A stretch of 64,000 nt of DNA from Nocardioides plantarum (lineage in GTDB: Bacteria > Actinomycetota > Actinomycetes > Propionibacteriales > Nocardioidaceae). A model generated the notes under the pieces. That model was given only the letters and a program-made list of their open reading frames with translations. It did not search any database and was not told the origin of the DNA. Position 1 is the stretch's first letter. Each line of letters begins with the position of its first letter. This document shows positions 52,702 through 61,284 of the stretch, one piece after another. Location: contig NZ_VDMS01000004.1 in assembly GCF_006346395.1 (NCBI RefSeq), positions 124,001 through 188,000 of the forward strand. Reading direction: 5' to 3'. Position numbers and translations under genes: made by a program.

Positions 52702-53175
52702 TCAGACCTCGGTGTCCTCGACCGCGGCACGGGTCGCGTCACCGACCCGGCGCAGCAGCCGCTGGAGCGCGGCGACGTCACGGTCGTGCAGGCCCATCGC
52801 GTCGGCGATCTGGCACTGCACGTCGTCGCGGTGCTCCTCGAGCTCGGCACCGACGTCGGTCAGGCGGAGCCGTACGGTGCGCTCGTCGTCGGTGCCGCGG
52901 GTGCGGGTCAGCAGGCCGGCGGTCTCCATCCGGCGCAGCAGCGGGGTCAGGGTGCCGTGGTCCAGGCGCAGGGCCTCGGCGACCTCGCGGACAGTGCACT
53001 CCTCGCGTCCCCAGAGCAGCACGAGCACGAGGTACTGCGGATAGGTCAGCCCCAGACGACCCAGCACCGGGCGGTACGCCGCGGTGACGGCGCGCTGGGC
53101 GGCGTAGAGGTCGAAGCAGAGGAGCTCGTCGAGCTCGGCTGCGCTCGGCGGGAGGGTGGCGGCCATGGACGACAC
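52702..53175 (-). CDS. ohrR: OhrR-type MarR-family peroxide regulator
   Basis: About 157 residues from GTG 53175 (ATG 53166 is an alternative). The OhrR opening ELDELLCFDLYAAQRAVTAAYRPVLGRLGLTYPQYLVLVLLWG has the reactive cysteine that senses organic hydroperoxides, followed by the winged helix VREVAEALRLDHGTLTPLLRRMETAGLLTRTRGTDDERTVRLRLTD. It is divergent from an OsmC gene, with a perfect palindrome between them. Confidence 0.87.
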   Translation of the reverse strand: MSSMAATLPPSAAELDELLCFDLYAAQRAVTAAYRPVLGRLGLTYPQYLVLVLLWGREECTVREVAEALRLDHGTLTPLLRRMETAGLLTRTRGTDDERTVRLRLTDVGAELEEHRDDVQCQIADAMGLHDRDVAALQRLLRRVGDATRAAVEDTEV

Positions 53176-53193
53176 TCTACTCGCCCGCTAGTA

Positions 53194-53207
53194 TCTTGTG
53201 CACAAGA
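53194..53207. promoter_or_regulatory. Probable OhrR operator
   Basis: TCTTGTGCACAAGA, a perfect 14-bp palindrome between the ohrR-type gene and the divergent osmC-type gene, close to a TAGTAT -10-like sequence at 53189-53194. Confidence 0.65.
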
Positions 53208-53241
53208 CAATTGCCGTCCACATCCACCGAAGGAGCACGTC

Positions 53242-53685
53242 ATGCCCACTCGTACCGCTCGCACCGCCTGGAACGGCTCGCTGCAGGAGGGCTCCGGCCA
53301 GGTCGAGCTCACCAGCTCGAAGGTCGGCACCTACGAGGTCTCGTTCCCCAAGCGTGCGGCCGACGACGCCGGCGGCACCACGAGCCCCGAGGAGCTGGTC
53401 GCCGCCGCCCACTCGTCGTGCTACGCCATGCAGCTCTCGGCGATCATCGCCGAGGCCGGCGGCACCCCGCAGTCGCTCGACGTGCAGGCCGACGTGTCGC
53501 TCGGCCCGGACTCCGCCAACGGCGGCTTCAAGCTGACCGGCATCAAGCTCACCGTCGTCGGCGAGGTCGAGGGCCTCGACGAGGCCGGCTTCCAGGAGGC
53601 CGCTCAGGCCGCCAAGGCCGGCTGCCCGATCAGCAAGGCGCTCACCGGCGTGGAGATCACGCTCGAGGCGTCGCTCGAGAGCTGA
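53242..53685 (+). CDS. osmC: OsmC-family peroxiredoxin
   Basis: 147 residues; ATG 53242 has AGGAG 6 nt upstream. OsmC signature: TARTAWNGSLQEGSGQVEL, PEELVAAAHSSCYAMQLSAIIAEAGGTP with the peroxidatic cysteine and AAKAGCPISKALTGVEITLEA with the resolving cysteine. It reduces organic hydroperoxides. The N-terminal form is OsmC rather than Ohr, although the regulator is OhrR-like. Confidence 0.87.
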   Translation: MPTRTARTAWNGSLQEGSGQVELTSSKVGTYEVSFPKRAADDAGGTTSPEELVAAAHSSCYAMQLSAIIAEAGGTPQSLDVQADVSLGPDSANGGFKLTGIKLTVVGEVEGLDEAGFQEAAQAAKAGCPISKALTGVEITLEASLES

Positions 53686-53697
53686 TCCCGGGTCCGC

Positions 53698-54933
53698 TCA
53701 GGGCTTGCGAGCGACGACGTAGAGCCGCTCGGTCGACTCACCGCGGCCCGTCACCGGGCCGCGGTGGTACCACTCCACGTCGACGAGACCGGCGGCCTCG
53801 ACCAGGGCGACCACCTCGGCCGGTCGGTGGAAGACGAAGTCGAGGTCGATCTCGTGGTCGAACCACGAGGTGTGGGTGCGCACCTCGGCGCCTGCGTGCA
53901 TCGCGAGCACCAGCCACCCGTCGCCGGCCAGCGGTCGCACCAGGGCGTCGAGCGCAGCCGGCAGCTCCGACGCGGCGAGGTGGATCAGGGAGTACCACCC
54001 GAGCACCGCGGCCCAGCCCGACCCGTTGATCGGGCGCATCAGCGTGCGCAGGTCGCCGACCTCGTAGACGCCGTCGGGGTAGCGCTCGCGGGCCTGCGCG
54101 ACCATCTCCGGGGTCAGGTCGATGCCGGTCGCGTCGGCGCCCGCCTCGGCGAGGTAGGCCGTGACGTGGCCGGGTCCCGACCCCACCTCGACGACGGGGT
54201 CGGTGCCGGCCCGTGCGGCGACGCGGTCGAGCAGCCAGCGCTCGAAGGGCAGGTCGGCGAGCTCGTCGGTCAGCGCCTCGGCGTACGACGCCGCGACGGC
54301 GCCGTACGACGCCCGCACCTTGTCGTCGCGGACGTCCGCGCCGCCGGCGATCACGACGTCGCGGTCGACGGCCGGGGCGGCGCCGGGTGCCACGGCGGTG
54401 GCCGGCGTCTCGACCGGTCCGAGCAGATGGATCCAGCGGGCGTCCTGCTCGCGCGGCTGACGGGGCAGCTGCTCGACCAGCGGGTGCTCCCGCCCGGCCA
54501 TCCGGGCCAGGCAGGCCTCGACGGCGCCGCGGTCGGCGAAGGCGTGCAGCCGCTCGGTCCGGGACCTGAGCGCGCCGGGTGCCTGGGCGCCGCGCAGCAG
54601 CAGGACCGTGAGCAGCGCCCGCTCGTCCTCGGCGAGGTCGAGGCGGACCGCCAGGGTCTGGACGTACTTCAGCGTCCGCCGTCCCCGGTCGTCCCACGTC
54701 ACGGCCACCAGGTCGCGCTGCTTCAGCTCGCGCAACGTGTGGTGGACGACGGTGTCGTCGTAGTCGACGACGGGCTCGCGGCTGCTCGTCTGGTTGCAGG
54801 CCGAGCGCACCGCGTTGACCGTCATCGGGTAGGTCGAGGGGACCGTCACCTCCTTCTCCAGGAGGCTGCCGAGGACCCGCTGCTCCTCGGCCGTCAGCAC
54901 GGGGAGCCCGGTCGGTCCGCTGGTCTCACTCAC
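53698..54933 (-). CDS. DUF480 (YceH)-methyltransferase fusion
   Basis: 411 residues from GTG 54933. Residues 1 to about 180 are a DUF480 double winged-helix domain: VLTAEEQRVLGSLLEKEVTVPSTYPMTVNAVRSACNQTSSREPVVDYDD. From about 210 a class I methyltransferase follows: VVEVGSGPGHVTAYLAEAGADATGIDLTPEMVAQARERYP and YSLIHLAASELPAALDALVRPLAGDGWLVLAMHAG. A linker rich in Ala/Val/Asp joins them. The DUF480 half suggests nucleic acid contact; the methyl acceptor is unknown. Confidence 0.85.
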   Translation of the reverse strand: MSETSGPTGLPVLTAEEQRVLGSLLEKEVTVPSTYPMTVNAVRSACNQTSSREPVVDYDDTVVHHTLRELKQRDLVAVTWDDRGRRTLKYVQTLAVRLDLAEDERALLTVLLLRGAQAPGALRSRTERLHAFADRGAVEACLARMAGREHPLVEQLPRQPREQDARWIHLLGPVETPATAVAPGAAPAVDRDVVIAGGADVRDDKVRASYGAVAASYAEALTDELADLPFERWLLDRVAARAGTDPVVEVGSGPGHVTAYLAEAGADATGIDLTPEMVAQARERYPDGVYEVGDLRTLMRPINGSGWAAVLGWYSLIHLAASELPAALDALVRPLAGDGWLVLAMHAGAEVRTHTSWFDHEIDLDFVFHRPAEVVALVEAAGLVDVEWYHRGPVTGRGESTERLYVVARKP

Positions 54934-54944
54934 GTGGCCCGACC

Positions 54945-55625
54945 CTAGATGAGGTTGCGCAACCGGTCGAGGAGCGAGTCCTTGACGGCGTCGGTGACGG
55001 CCTTCTCGACCTGTCGGTTGAGGTCGTCCTGGTCGTCGAGGTTGCCCAGCAGCTCACGCAGGTCGAGGTCGTCGATGGCCCGGATCAGCACGTCGTCGGT
55101 CTTGAGCGCGCCGTCGACCACCTTGTCGGGCAGGGCGCGGATCGCGGCCTTCAGGAACCGGTTGAGGTCGGCGTCCTCGAGCGCCTCGTCGGCCAGGTCG
55201 GAGGCGGGCGGGAGCGTCCCGTCCCGCTTCATCCGTCGTACGGCGTCCTCGAGGCCCTCCCGCAGCGCGTCGACCTGCGCGTCGCTGCGCTCGCCGGGCT
55301 GGGCGAGCTCGAGGGTCAGCGCCTCGCGGCTCACCCCGAGCCGACACGCGGCGCCGTCGACGCCGAGCAGGACCAGACGCTCGGTGAGCCCCTCGATGCC
55401 CTCGGCCTGCGAGGTGACGCCGCGCTCGACGCACGCGTCGGCCGGGCGCAGCGGCTCGAACTCGCCACCCCCCTTGTCCAGCTGTACGCCGAGCACGCCG
55501 GCCACCAGGACCAGCGCGAGCACCGGCAGACCAAGGACGCGCATCACCCCGGCCGGCCGGCCACCGGCCGGTCTCACCGTCGGCGGCGGACCCGACGGCG
55601 GCGGACCGAGCGGCACGCCGGTCAC
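54945..55625 (-). CDS. Membrane-anchored or secreted hypothetical protein
   Basis: 226 residues from GTG 55625, overlapping the MFS stop (GTGA). A Pro-rich cytoplasmic start (GPPPSGPPPTVRPAGGRPAG), one membrane span (VLGLPVLALVLVAGVLGVQL), then a soluble helical part with two cysteines (DACVERG, AACRLGV) and many acidic helices to RLRNLI. It probably sits in the membrane with the bulk outside, beside the MFS exporter it is coupled to. No family recognised. Confidence 0.65.
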   Translation of the reverse strand: MTGVPLGPPPSGPPPTVRPAGGRPAGVMRVLGLPVLALVLVAGVLGVQLDKGGGEFEPLRPADACVERGVTSQAEGIEGLTERLVLLGVDGAACRLGVSREALTLELAQPGERSDAQVDALREGLEDAVRRMKRDGTLPPASDLADEALEDADLNRFLKAAIRALPDKVVDGALKTDDVLIRAIDDLDLRELLGNLDDQDDLNRQVEKAVTDAVKDSLLDRLRNLI

Positions 55626-57025
55626 GACGCCACCCGCCGACGGGTGGAGGCCGCCCCGGACACCGCACCCGTCGCCGCACCCGCCACCGAGGTGAGGACC
55701 ACGACGAGCAGGGCGAGCAGCGCCAGCCCGCCACCGATGAGGAACGAGTCCCGGAAGGCGTGGGTGGCGGCGCGCTCGAGCTGCTCGTCGAGCTGTACCT
55801 CGAGCCGGTCTGCGGCCGGCTGCTGCGCGGGCGCCAGGTCGAGCGAGTCGAAGGCGGGACCCAGGTCCGGGACCCGTCCCCGCTCCCCCACCAGCGCATC
55901 GCCGAGCGCCTTGGCGATGGCGATCTTGTCCTGCGGCGGCAGCGGCGCGTCGAGCACCAGCGAGGTGATCGCGACCTCTGCGGGCTCCTGGGCGTCCATC
56001 AGGTCGGCGGTGAAGACAGGCGTCAGGACGACCAGCCCGACCACCACCCCGAGGTGCCGCGCGCCGATGGTCCACGCGGCGTGCCGGACCCGGGGCAGCC
56101 GCAGGTGCATGGCCTGCGAGGTGAGCTGGTCGACGGTGAGCCCGAGCCCGAGCCCCACCAACGCCTGGGGCGCGATCGTCCAGGCGAGGTCGGCCGACGG
56201 CGGGAGCGCGAGTCCCGCGAGCCCGCCGGCGACCAGGAAGCAGCCGACCGCGATCTCGACGTCGGGCGGCGTACGCAGCAGGCGCACGAGCGGGCGGGCC
56301 GCCAGCGCCGCGACCGGGACGACCGAGACGGTCAGCGCCGCCTGGCCCGGGGAGTGCCGCCAGCCCTCGACGAGCAGCAGCACCAGCAGGAACAGCGCCG
56401 CCGTGAGGGCCGCCGACATCAGCGCCAGGGTGATGTTGGGCAGCAGGGCCGGGCGGTGGCGGTCCGGCTCGGCGGGGGGTACGGCGCGGGCGCGCAGGGC
56501 CGCCGGGACCGCGAGCACCGCGAACGGCACCTGCACCACGAAGATCGCCTGCCACGAGAACGCCTCGGTGAGCAGGCCTCCGGCGAAGGGGCCGGCGGCC
56601 GTGCCGACGACGCCCGCGGTCACCCAGGTCGCGACGCCGCGACGCTCGCCGCGCTCGGCGACCAGGAGCTCCAGGCACCCGACCACCGCCCACGCGCCAC
56701 CGAGCGCCTGCAGGCACCGGGCCGTGATCAGCACCTCGATGGAGCCGGCCGCCGCGCACCACGCGGAGGCGCCGGCGAACAGCGCGATGCCCAGCGCCGT
56801 CAGCACCCGGGGCTGGGCCCGCGCGAAGCTCATCGCCGTGGGCACCGCGGCGAGCCCGAGCACGAGGTTGAAGGAGATCAGCACCCAGGCGACCTCGGTC
56901 ACCGAGGCGTCGAGGTGGAGCACGATGTCGGGCAGCGCGAGCGTGACCACCGCCGAGTCCGCGAGCACCAGCGCCACGGTCACGGCGAGGAGGGGGGCCA
57001 CGGCACGACGCACCGGTTCATCCAA
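55622..57025 (-). CDS. MFS transporter (drug:H+ antiporter type)
   Basis: 467 residues with about 12-14 spans. Motif A region AMSFARAQPRVLTALGIALFAGASAW, ITARCLQALGGAWAVVGCLELLVAERGERRGVATWVTAGVVGTAAGPFAGGLLTEAFSWQAIFVVQVPFAVLAV (motif C-like G-rich stretch and the FSWQAIFVVQVPF signature of the EmrB/QacA group). A long non-membrane insertion (about residues 350-430) precedes the last span. The start is TTG 57025; GTG 57013 is an alternative. Coupled to the hypothetical gene downstream. Confidence 0.83.
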   Translation of the reverse strand: MDEPVRRAVAPLLAVTVALVLADSAVVTLALPDIVLHLDASVTEVAWVLISFNLVLGLAAVPTAMSFARAQPRVLTALGIALFAGASAWCAAAGSIEVLITARCLQALGGAWAVVGCLELLVAERGERRGVATWVTAGVVGTAAGPFAGGLLTEAFSWQAIFVVQVPFAVLAVPAALRARAVPPAEPDRHRPALLPNITLALMSAALTAALFLLVLLLVEGWRHSPGQAALTVSVVPVAALAARPLVRLLRTPPDVEIAVGCFLVAGGLAGLALPPSADLAWTIAPQALVGLGLGLTVDQLTSQAMHLRLPRVRHAAWTIGARHLGVVVGLVVLTPVFTADLMDAQEPAEVAITSLVLDAPLPPQDKIAIAKALGDALVGERGRVPDLGPAFDSLDLAPAQQPAADRLEVQLDEQLERAATHAFRDSFLIGGGLALLALLVVVLTSVAGAATGAVSGAASTRRRVAS

Positions 57026-57035
57026 CCAGTCATGC

Positions 57036-57950
57036 CTAGCCGAGGTCGGCGAGCACCTCGGCGATCGTCCGCAGCCCGCGCTGCGCGAACGCCGGCACGC
57101 TCTCCCAGTAGTACGGGATCCCGGTCAGCGCCGGACCGAGCGCCCAGCCCCGGCCACGGCGCCAGGTGTCCTGGTCGAGGTCGACTCCCTCACGGAACGC
57201 GTCGCGCTCCCCCGGCGGCAGCACGGTCCAGTAGGGCTGCAGGTCCGGCGCCGGGTCGCCGACGCCGAGAGCGCCGTAGTCGATGACCGCGCTGAGGCGC
57301 CGCGCCTGCTCTCCCTCCCCGTCGCCGGAGACCAGCAGGTTGCCGGGCAGCAGGTCGCCGTGCAGCCAGACCGGGTCGTGGGGCCAGTCCGGTGCGGCGA
57401 CGCAGTCGTCCCAGGCCTCGCTGACCGCGGCCCGGTCGATCCGGTCGCCGCACGCCTCGATCGCCTCGCGCACGGCCTCGTCCCACTCGCGGACGGGTGC
57501 GCCGCGGGCGCCGTCGGTCTTGCGCGGGGCGCCGCTGGTGTCGACCGACCGCAGCGCCACGACGTACGCCGCCAGGTCGGCGCCGAGGCCGACCAACGCG
57601 GGGTCCCCCGCGACGGGAGGCGCGCCCGGCAGCCACGGCACCACCGACCAGGGCCACGGGTAGCCCTCGCCGGGCTCGCCCTGCGCGAGCGGGACGGGTG
57701 TGGCGACCGGCAGATACGGCGCCAGCACCGGCAGCCACCGGGCGTCGCTCGCGGCCTGCTCGACGGCCCAGGGGGCGCGGGGCATCCGCGCGACGAGGTC
57801 GTCGCCGCTCCCGTCGCCCAGCCGGAACAGCACGTGGTCGGTGCCGAAGTCGTCGACCGGCGTCACCGTCAGGTGGGCCCACTGCGGGTGCTGGGCGGCG
57901 AGGAGACGGCGCACCTGGTCGGCGGTCGCGACCACCTCGCCCTCGTGCAC
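57036..57950 (-). CDS. APH-family phosphotransferase
   Basis: 304 residues from GTG 57950. Kinase-like fold with DHVLFRLGDGSGDDLVARMPR, WSVVPWLPGAPP, catalytic VWLHGDLLPGNLLVSGDGEG and metal-binding AVIDYGALGVGDPAPDLQPYWTVL. Similar proteins are annotated as aminoglycoside phosphotransferases, but the substrate is open. It lies upstream of the MFS gene (10 bp) in the same direction, so the two may be co-transcribed. Confidence 0.82.
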   Translation of the reverse strand: MHEGEVVATADQVRRLLAAQHPQWAHLTVTPVDDFGTDHVLFRLGDGSGDDLVARMPRAPWAVEQAASDARWLPVLAPYLPVATPVPLAQGEPGEGYPWPWSVVPWLPGAPPVAGDPALVGLGADLAAYVVALRSVDTSGAPRKTDGARGAPVREWDEAVREAIEACGDRIDRAAVSEAWDDCVAAPDWPHDPVWLHGDLLPGNLLVSGDGEGEQARRLSAVIDYGALGVGDPAPDLQPYWTVLPPGERDAFREGVDLDQDTWRRGRGWALGPALTGIPYYWESVPAFAQRGLRTIAEVLADLG

Positions 57951-58027
57951 GCGCCGAGACTAGAGCAGGAACGGATGGCACCCCTGCGGGTGGAAGGCTC
58001 GGCGCTCAGGCGAGCAACCCTTGCCCG

Positions 58028-58474
58028 ATGGCCGACACCACGCCGCTCGCCCCGTTGCAGGGGATCCACCACGTCCGCGTCACCGTGACCGACATCCAGC
58101 GCTCCAAGGACTTCTACTCCACCGTCTTCGGCGCCGACCCCGCGATCGACGCGACGGACAAGATCGACGAGGAGGGCGCCACCGAGGACCCGAAGCGGTT
58201 CTTCGGCGGCTGCATCTTCCAGGTCGAGGGCCAGCTGTTCGGGCTCCGACCGGTGGCCCGGACGGGCGACCGGTTCGACTCCACCAGGGTCGGGCTCGAC
58301 CACGTGTCCTTCGGCGTCCCGACCAAGGCCGACCTGGCCGCCGCCGCGCAGCGGCTCGACGCCGCCGGGGTCGTCAACGGCGGCGTGCTGTCGCTCGAGG
58401 GCAGCGGCATGTCGATCCTGTCCTTCCAGGACCCCGACGACATCAACCTGGAGCTGGTGGCTCCCGAGGAGTGA
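58028..58474 (+). CDS. VOC-family protein
   Basis: 148 residues. A single VOC domain: LQGIHHVRVTVTDIQRSKDFYSTVFG (first metal His), LFGLRPVARTGDRFDSTRVGLDHVSFGVPTKADLAAAAQRLDAAG and SILSFQDPDDINLELVAPEE (metal Glu). All metal-ligand positions are present, consistent with a metalloenzyme. Substrate unknown. Its last 32 bp overlap the convergent RNA ligase-like gene. Confidence 0.82.
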   Translation: MADTTPLAPLQGIHHVRVTVTDIQRSKDFYSTVFGADPAIDATDKIDEEGATEDPKRFFGGCIFQVEGQLFGLRPVARTGDRFDSTRVGLDHVSFGVPTKADLAAAAQRLDAAGVVNGGVLSLEGSGMSILSFQDPDDINLELVAPEE

Positions 58475-58970
58475 CCAGCGGCGTCACCGTGCCGGCGTCG
58501 GGGTCCCACCGGCGCAGGGCCGTCAGCACCATCACCGCGTCACCGGTGCCCACGACCTCGACCGCCCGCGGCAGGTCGGCGCGCGGGAGGCGACGGGCGA
58601 GGGTCAGGTGCGGCAGCCACCCGGGGTGCTGGTGACCCGTCGTCGCGGCCCGCAGGTCGAGCACGGCCCGCAGCACCGCGTCGTCCACGTCGACGACCCG
58701 AGCGAGGGTCAGCCGCTCGCCGCCGAAGACCGCGAGGCCCGACGCCCGCACCTCGATCGGCAGCAGCGGACCGATCAGCTCGACCGCCCGTGCCTCGGCG
58801 GTCGCGTCGATCGACGGCACCGCGATCACCGTGACGTGGGGCGTGTTGGTGGCACCCGCGTGGTCGAGCATCGACGGCAGGCCGGCGTCGCGCAGGGCCT
58901 GCCACTGCCGTCGTACGGCGGCCTCGCCGGCGGCGTCGAGCAGCAGCTCGAGGCTGTGCAGGCGCGGCAT
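58443..58970 (-). CDS. 2'-5' RNA ligase/cyclic phosphodiesterase-family protein
   Basis: 175 residues with the paired HxT/S motifs of the 2H phosphoesterase superfamily: NTPHVTVIAVPSID and HPGWLPHLTLARRLP. The size fits bacterial ThpR-like proteins, which act on cyclic phosphate ends of RNA. The physiological substrate is unknown. Confidence 0.82.
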   Translation of the reverse strand: MPRLHSLELLLDAAGEAAVRRQWQALRDAGLPSMLDHAGATNTPHVTVIAVPSIDATAEARAVELIGPLLPIEVRASGLAVFGGERLTLARVVDVDDAVLRAVLDLRAATTGHQHPGWLPHLTLARRLPRADLPRAVEVVGTGDAVMVLTALRRWDPDAGTVTPLVTPREPPAPG

Positions 58971-58995
58971 CAGCCGGTCCCCCTCGTGCGCGCGC

Positions 58996-60501
58996 TCACG
59001 TCAACCACACCGCCGCCCGCTCGGAGTGCGCCGCCCTCTTGGCGGCCGTCATCCGGTCGTGGGCGCTGGTGACGAACTGCGAGCGGCCGTTGGCGTCGAA
59101 CACGTCGCGGTGGTCACCGACGAAGGTCCAGTAGAGGGCGTCCCAGTCGTCCTGCCAGTCGGTCCCCCACCCGGCCGATCCGTAGTCGCTCATCTTGCGC
59201 AGGTAGTTGCTGCCCGAGACGTAGGGCTTGGTGGTGATCGAGGCGCCGGTCGCGAACTGGCTCATCGCATAGGTGTTGGGCACCATCACCCAGTCGTAGG
59301 CGTCGACGAACATCTCCATGAACCACTCGTAGACCGCGTCCGGGTCGGTGCGCAACAGGCACATGGCGTTGCCGAGCACCATCAGCCGCTCGATGTGGTG
59401 GGCGTAGCCGTGCTCGAGGACGCGGTCGACGACGTGGTCGACCGGCGCGAGCCCGGTCTCGGCCGTCCACCAGCCCTCCGCGAGCGGACGGGTGTGGGTC
59501 AGGTGGTTGCGGCTGCGCATCCCCCGGCCCTGGGTGACGTACGTCGCCCGCATGTACTCGCGCCACCCGATGACCTGGCGCACGAACCCCTCCACGCTCG
59601 CCAGCGGTACGCCGTCCTGGTCGCCGACCTCGAGCGCGCGGTCGAGCACGTGCTGCGGCGAGAGCAGCCCGACGTTGAGGCCGGGGGTCAGCAGGGAGTG
59701 GAAGACGAACGGGTGCTCGACGGAGAGCGCGTCCTCGTAGGGACCGAACTCGTGGAAGCGCTCGGCCAGGAACCGCTCGAGCCCCGCCTCGGCCTCCCCG
59801 TGGGTCGTCGGCCACGCGAACGACGCCGCACGACCGGGATTGTCGGGGAAGGCGCGCCCGACCCACTCGACGGCCTCGGCGACCGCGTCGTCGCGATCCG
59901 GGACGGCGAGGACGGCAGGGGCCGGCACGGGGTGGGCCTTCGGCAGCTTCTTGCGGTTGTCCTCGTCGTACGACCAGCGCCCGCCCACCGGCCGGTCGCC
60001 GTCCATGAGGACGTCGAGCCGGCGCCGCTGGTACTCGTAGAACGCGCTCATCCGCGAGCGCCGTCCGGTGAAGAAGTCCGCGACCTGGGCGCGGGTGGTG
60101 AGGAAGTTCGGGGTCTCCAGCACGTCGTCGGACCGCAGGTCGTAGCCGCCGTCGGCCAGGGCTGCGGTCAGGTCCTGCGAGAGCCAGTCGTCGACGACGT
60201 CGTGGACGGTGACCTGGCTCGGCGCGAGCCGCCGCACGACCCGCGCCAGGGCCGCGCGCGACGTCGTACGGCCGTCGGTCTCGACCACCTCGACGTCGAA
60301 CCCGGCCTCGCGCAGGCGGGCTGCGAACCGCCGCATGCTCGCGCGGTGCAGGACCAGCTTCTGCACGTGGAAGCGGTACTGGCGGAACAGCAGGTCGTGC
60401 TCGACCAGCACGAACGTCGTCCCGGGCTCGGCATCGAGGTGCTCCTCGAACAGCTGGTGCGGCAGGACCAGGCGGACGTGTCGCTGTGTGGTCGCCGCCA
60501 T
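58996..60501 (-). CDS. Photolyase-related (FeS-BCP/CryB-like) protein without Fe-S cysteines
   Basis: 501 residues. The deoxyribodipyrimidine photolyase-related architecture is clear: LVLPHQLFEEHL, FVLVEHDLLFRQYRFHVQKLVLHRASMRRF, QVADFFTGRRSRMSAFYEYQRRR, VIGWREYMRATYVTQG, YAHHIERLMVLGNAMCLL and MFVDAYDWVMVPNTYAMSQFATGASITTKPYVSGSNYLRKMSDY. In FeS-BCP photolyases the last stretch is followed by a cysteine cluster; here it is GSAGWGTDWQDDWDALYW, and the entire protein has a single cysteine. So a [4Fe-4S] cluster cannot be bound. FAD-dependent (6-4) repair is the family function; whether it survives is unknown. Confidence 0.87.
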   Translation of the reverse strand: MAATTQRHVRLVLPHQLFEEHLDAEPGTTFVLVEHDLLFRQYRFHVQKLVLHRASMRRFAARLREAGFDVEVVETDGRTTSRAALARVVRRLAPSQVTVHDVVDDWLSQDLTAALADGGYDLRSDDVLETPNFLTTRAQVADFFTGRRSRMSAFYEYQRRRLDVLMDGDRPVGGRWSYDEDNRKKLPKAHPVPAPAVLAVPDRDDAVAEAVEWVGRAFPDNPGRAASFAWPTTHGEAEAGLERFLAERFHEFGPYEDALSVEHPFVFHSLLTPGLNVGLLSPQHVLDRALEVGDQDGVPLASVEGFVRQVIGWREYMRATYVTQGRGMRSRNHLTHTRPLAEGWWTAETGLAPVDHVVDRVLEHGYAHHIERLMVLGNAMCLLRTDPDAVYEWFMEMFVDAYDWVMVPNTYAMSQFATGASITTKPYVSGSNYLRKMSDYGSAGWGTDWQDDWDALYWTFVGDHRDVFDANGRSQFVTSAHDRMTAAKRAAHSERAAVWLT

Positions 60502-60531
60502 GAACCCAACCTAGACAGCACGGCAGACCTC

Positions 60532-60537
60532 TAGATT
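60532..60537 (+). promoter_or_regulatory. Putative leaderless -10 element
   Basis: TAGATT, 6 nt before ATG 60544. Confidence 0.45.
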
Positions 60538-60543
60538 CACCCC

Positions 60544-61284
60544 ATGAGTCTCCTGTCGTCCTGGACCCACGGCGCGCACACCGACGCCGACGGCACCACC
60601 CACCCGACCTACCGCAAGGGCACCGGGCCGGGCGTCGTCGTCATCCACGAGATCCCGGGACTGACCCCGCAGGTGATCGGCTTCGCCGAGGAGGTGGTCG
60701 CCGCCGGCTTCACCGTGGTGCTCCCCCACCTGTTCGGCAGGCCTGAGACGGGGATGGGCCCCCTGGCCATCGCCGGCGCCCTGCGGCAGGTCTGCGTGAG
60801 CAAGGAGTTCACCAAGCTCGCCACCCGCGAGACCAGCCCGGTCGCCGGCTGGCTGCGCAGCCTGGCCCGCGAGCTGCACGCCGAGCTCGGCGGACCGGGT
60901 GTCGGGGCTCTCGGCATGTGCTTCACCGGCGGCTTCGCGCTGGCCATGATGGTCGACGACGCCGTGGCCGCGCCGGTGCTGTGCCAGCCGTCGGCGCCCT
61001 TCGCGATCGGCAGGGCCCGCGGGCGCGACCTCAACCTCTCCGACGCCGACCTCGCCACGGTCAAGGAGCGCGCGGCCGGAGGCTGCCAGGTCCTGGGCCT
61101 GCAGTACGACAAGGACGCGGCGACCGGCACCCGCTTCGACCGGCTGAGCAGCGAGATCGGCGAGGCGTTCATCCGGGTCGAGTTCCCCGGGCGCAAGCAC
61201 TCGACCGTCACCGCCCACCGCCAGCAGGAGGGCGTCGACCGGGTCCTGGCGTTCTTCACCGACAAGCTCGTGGGTCAGCGATGA
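60544..61284 (+). CDS. Dienelactone hydrolase-family protein
   Basis: 246 residues. Alpha/beta-hydrolase of the dienelactone hydrolase group: GVVVIHEIPGLTPQVIGFAEEVVAAGFTVVLPHLFG, the nucleophile elbow ALGMCFTGGFALAMM with cysteine, and the terminal GRKHSTVTAHRQQEGVDRVLAFF with histidine. It is coupled (ATGA) to the allantoinase gene. The substrate is uncertain; a ureide-pathway role is only suggested by position. Confidence 0.82.
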   Translation: MSLLSSWTHGAHTDADGTTHPTYRKGTGPGVVVIHEIPGLTPQVIGFAEEVVAAGFTVVLPHLFGRPETGMGPLAIAGALRQVCVSKEFTKLATRETSPVAGWLRSLARELHAELGGPGVGALGMCFTGGFALAMMVDDAVAAPVLCQPSAPFAIGRARGRDLNLSDADLATVKERAAGGCQVLGLQYDKDAATGTRFDRLSSEIGEAFIRVEFPGRKHSTVTAHRQQEGVDRVLAFFTDKLVGQR

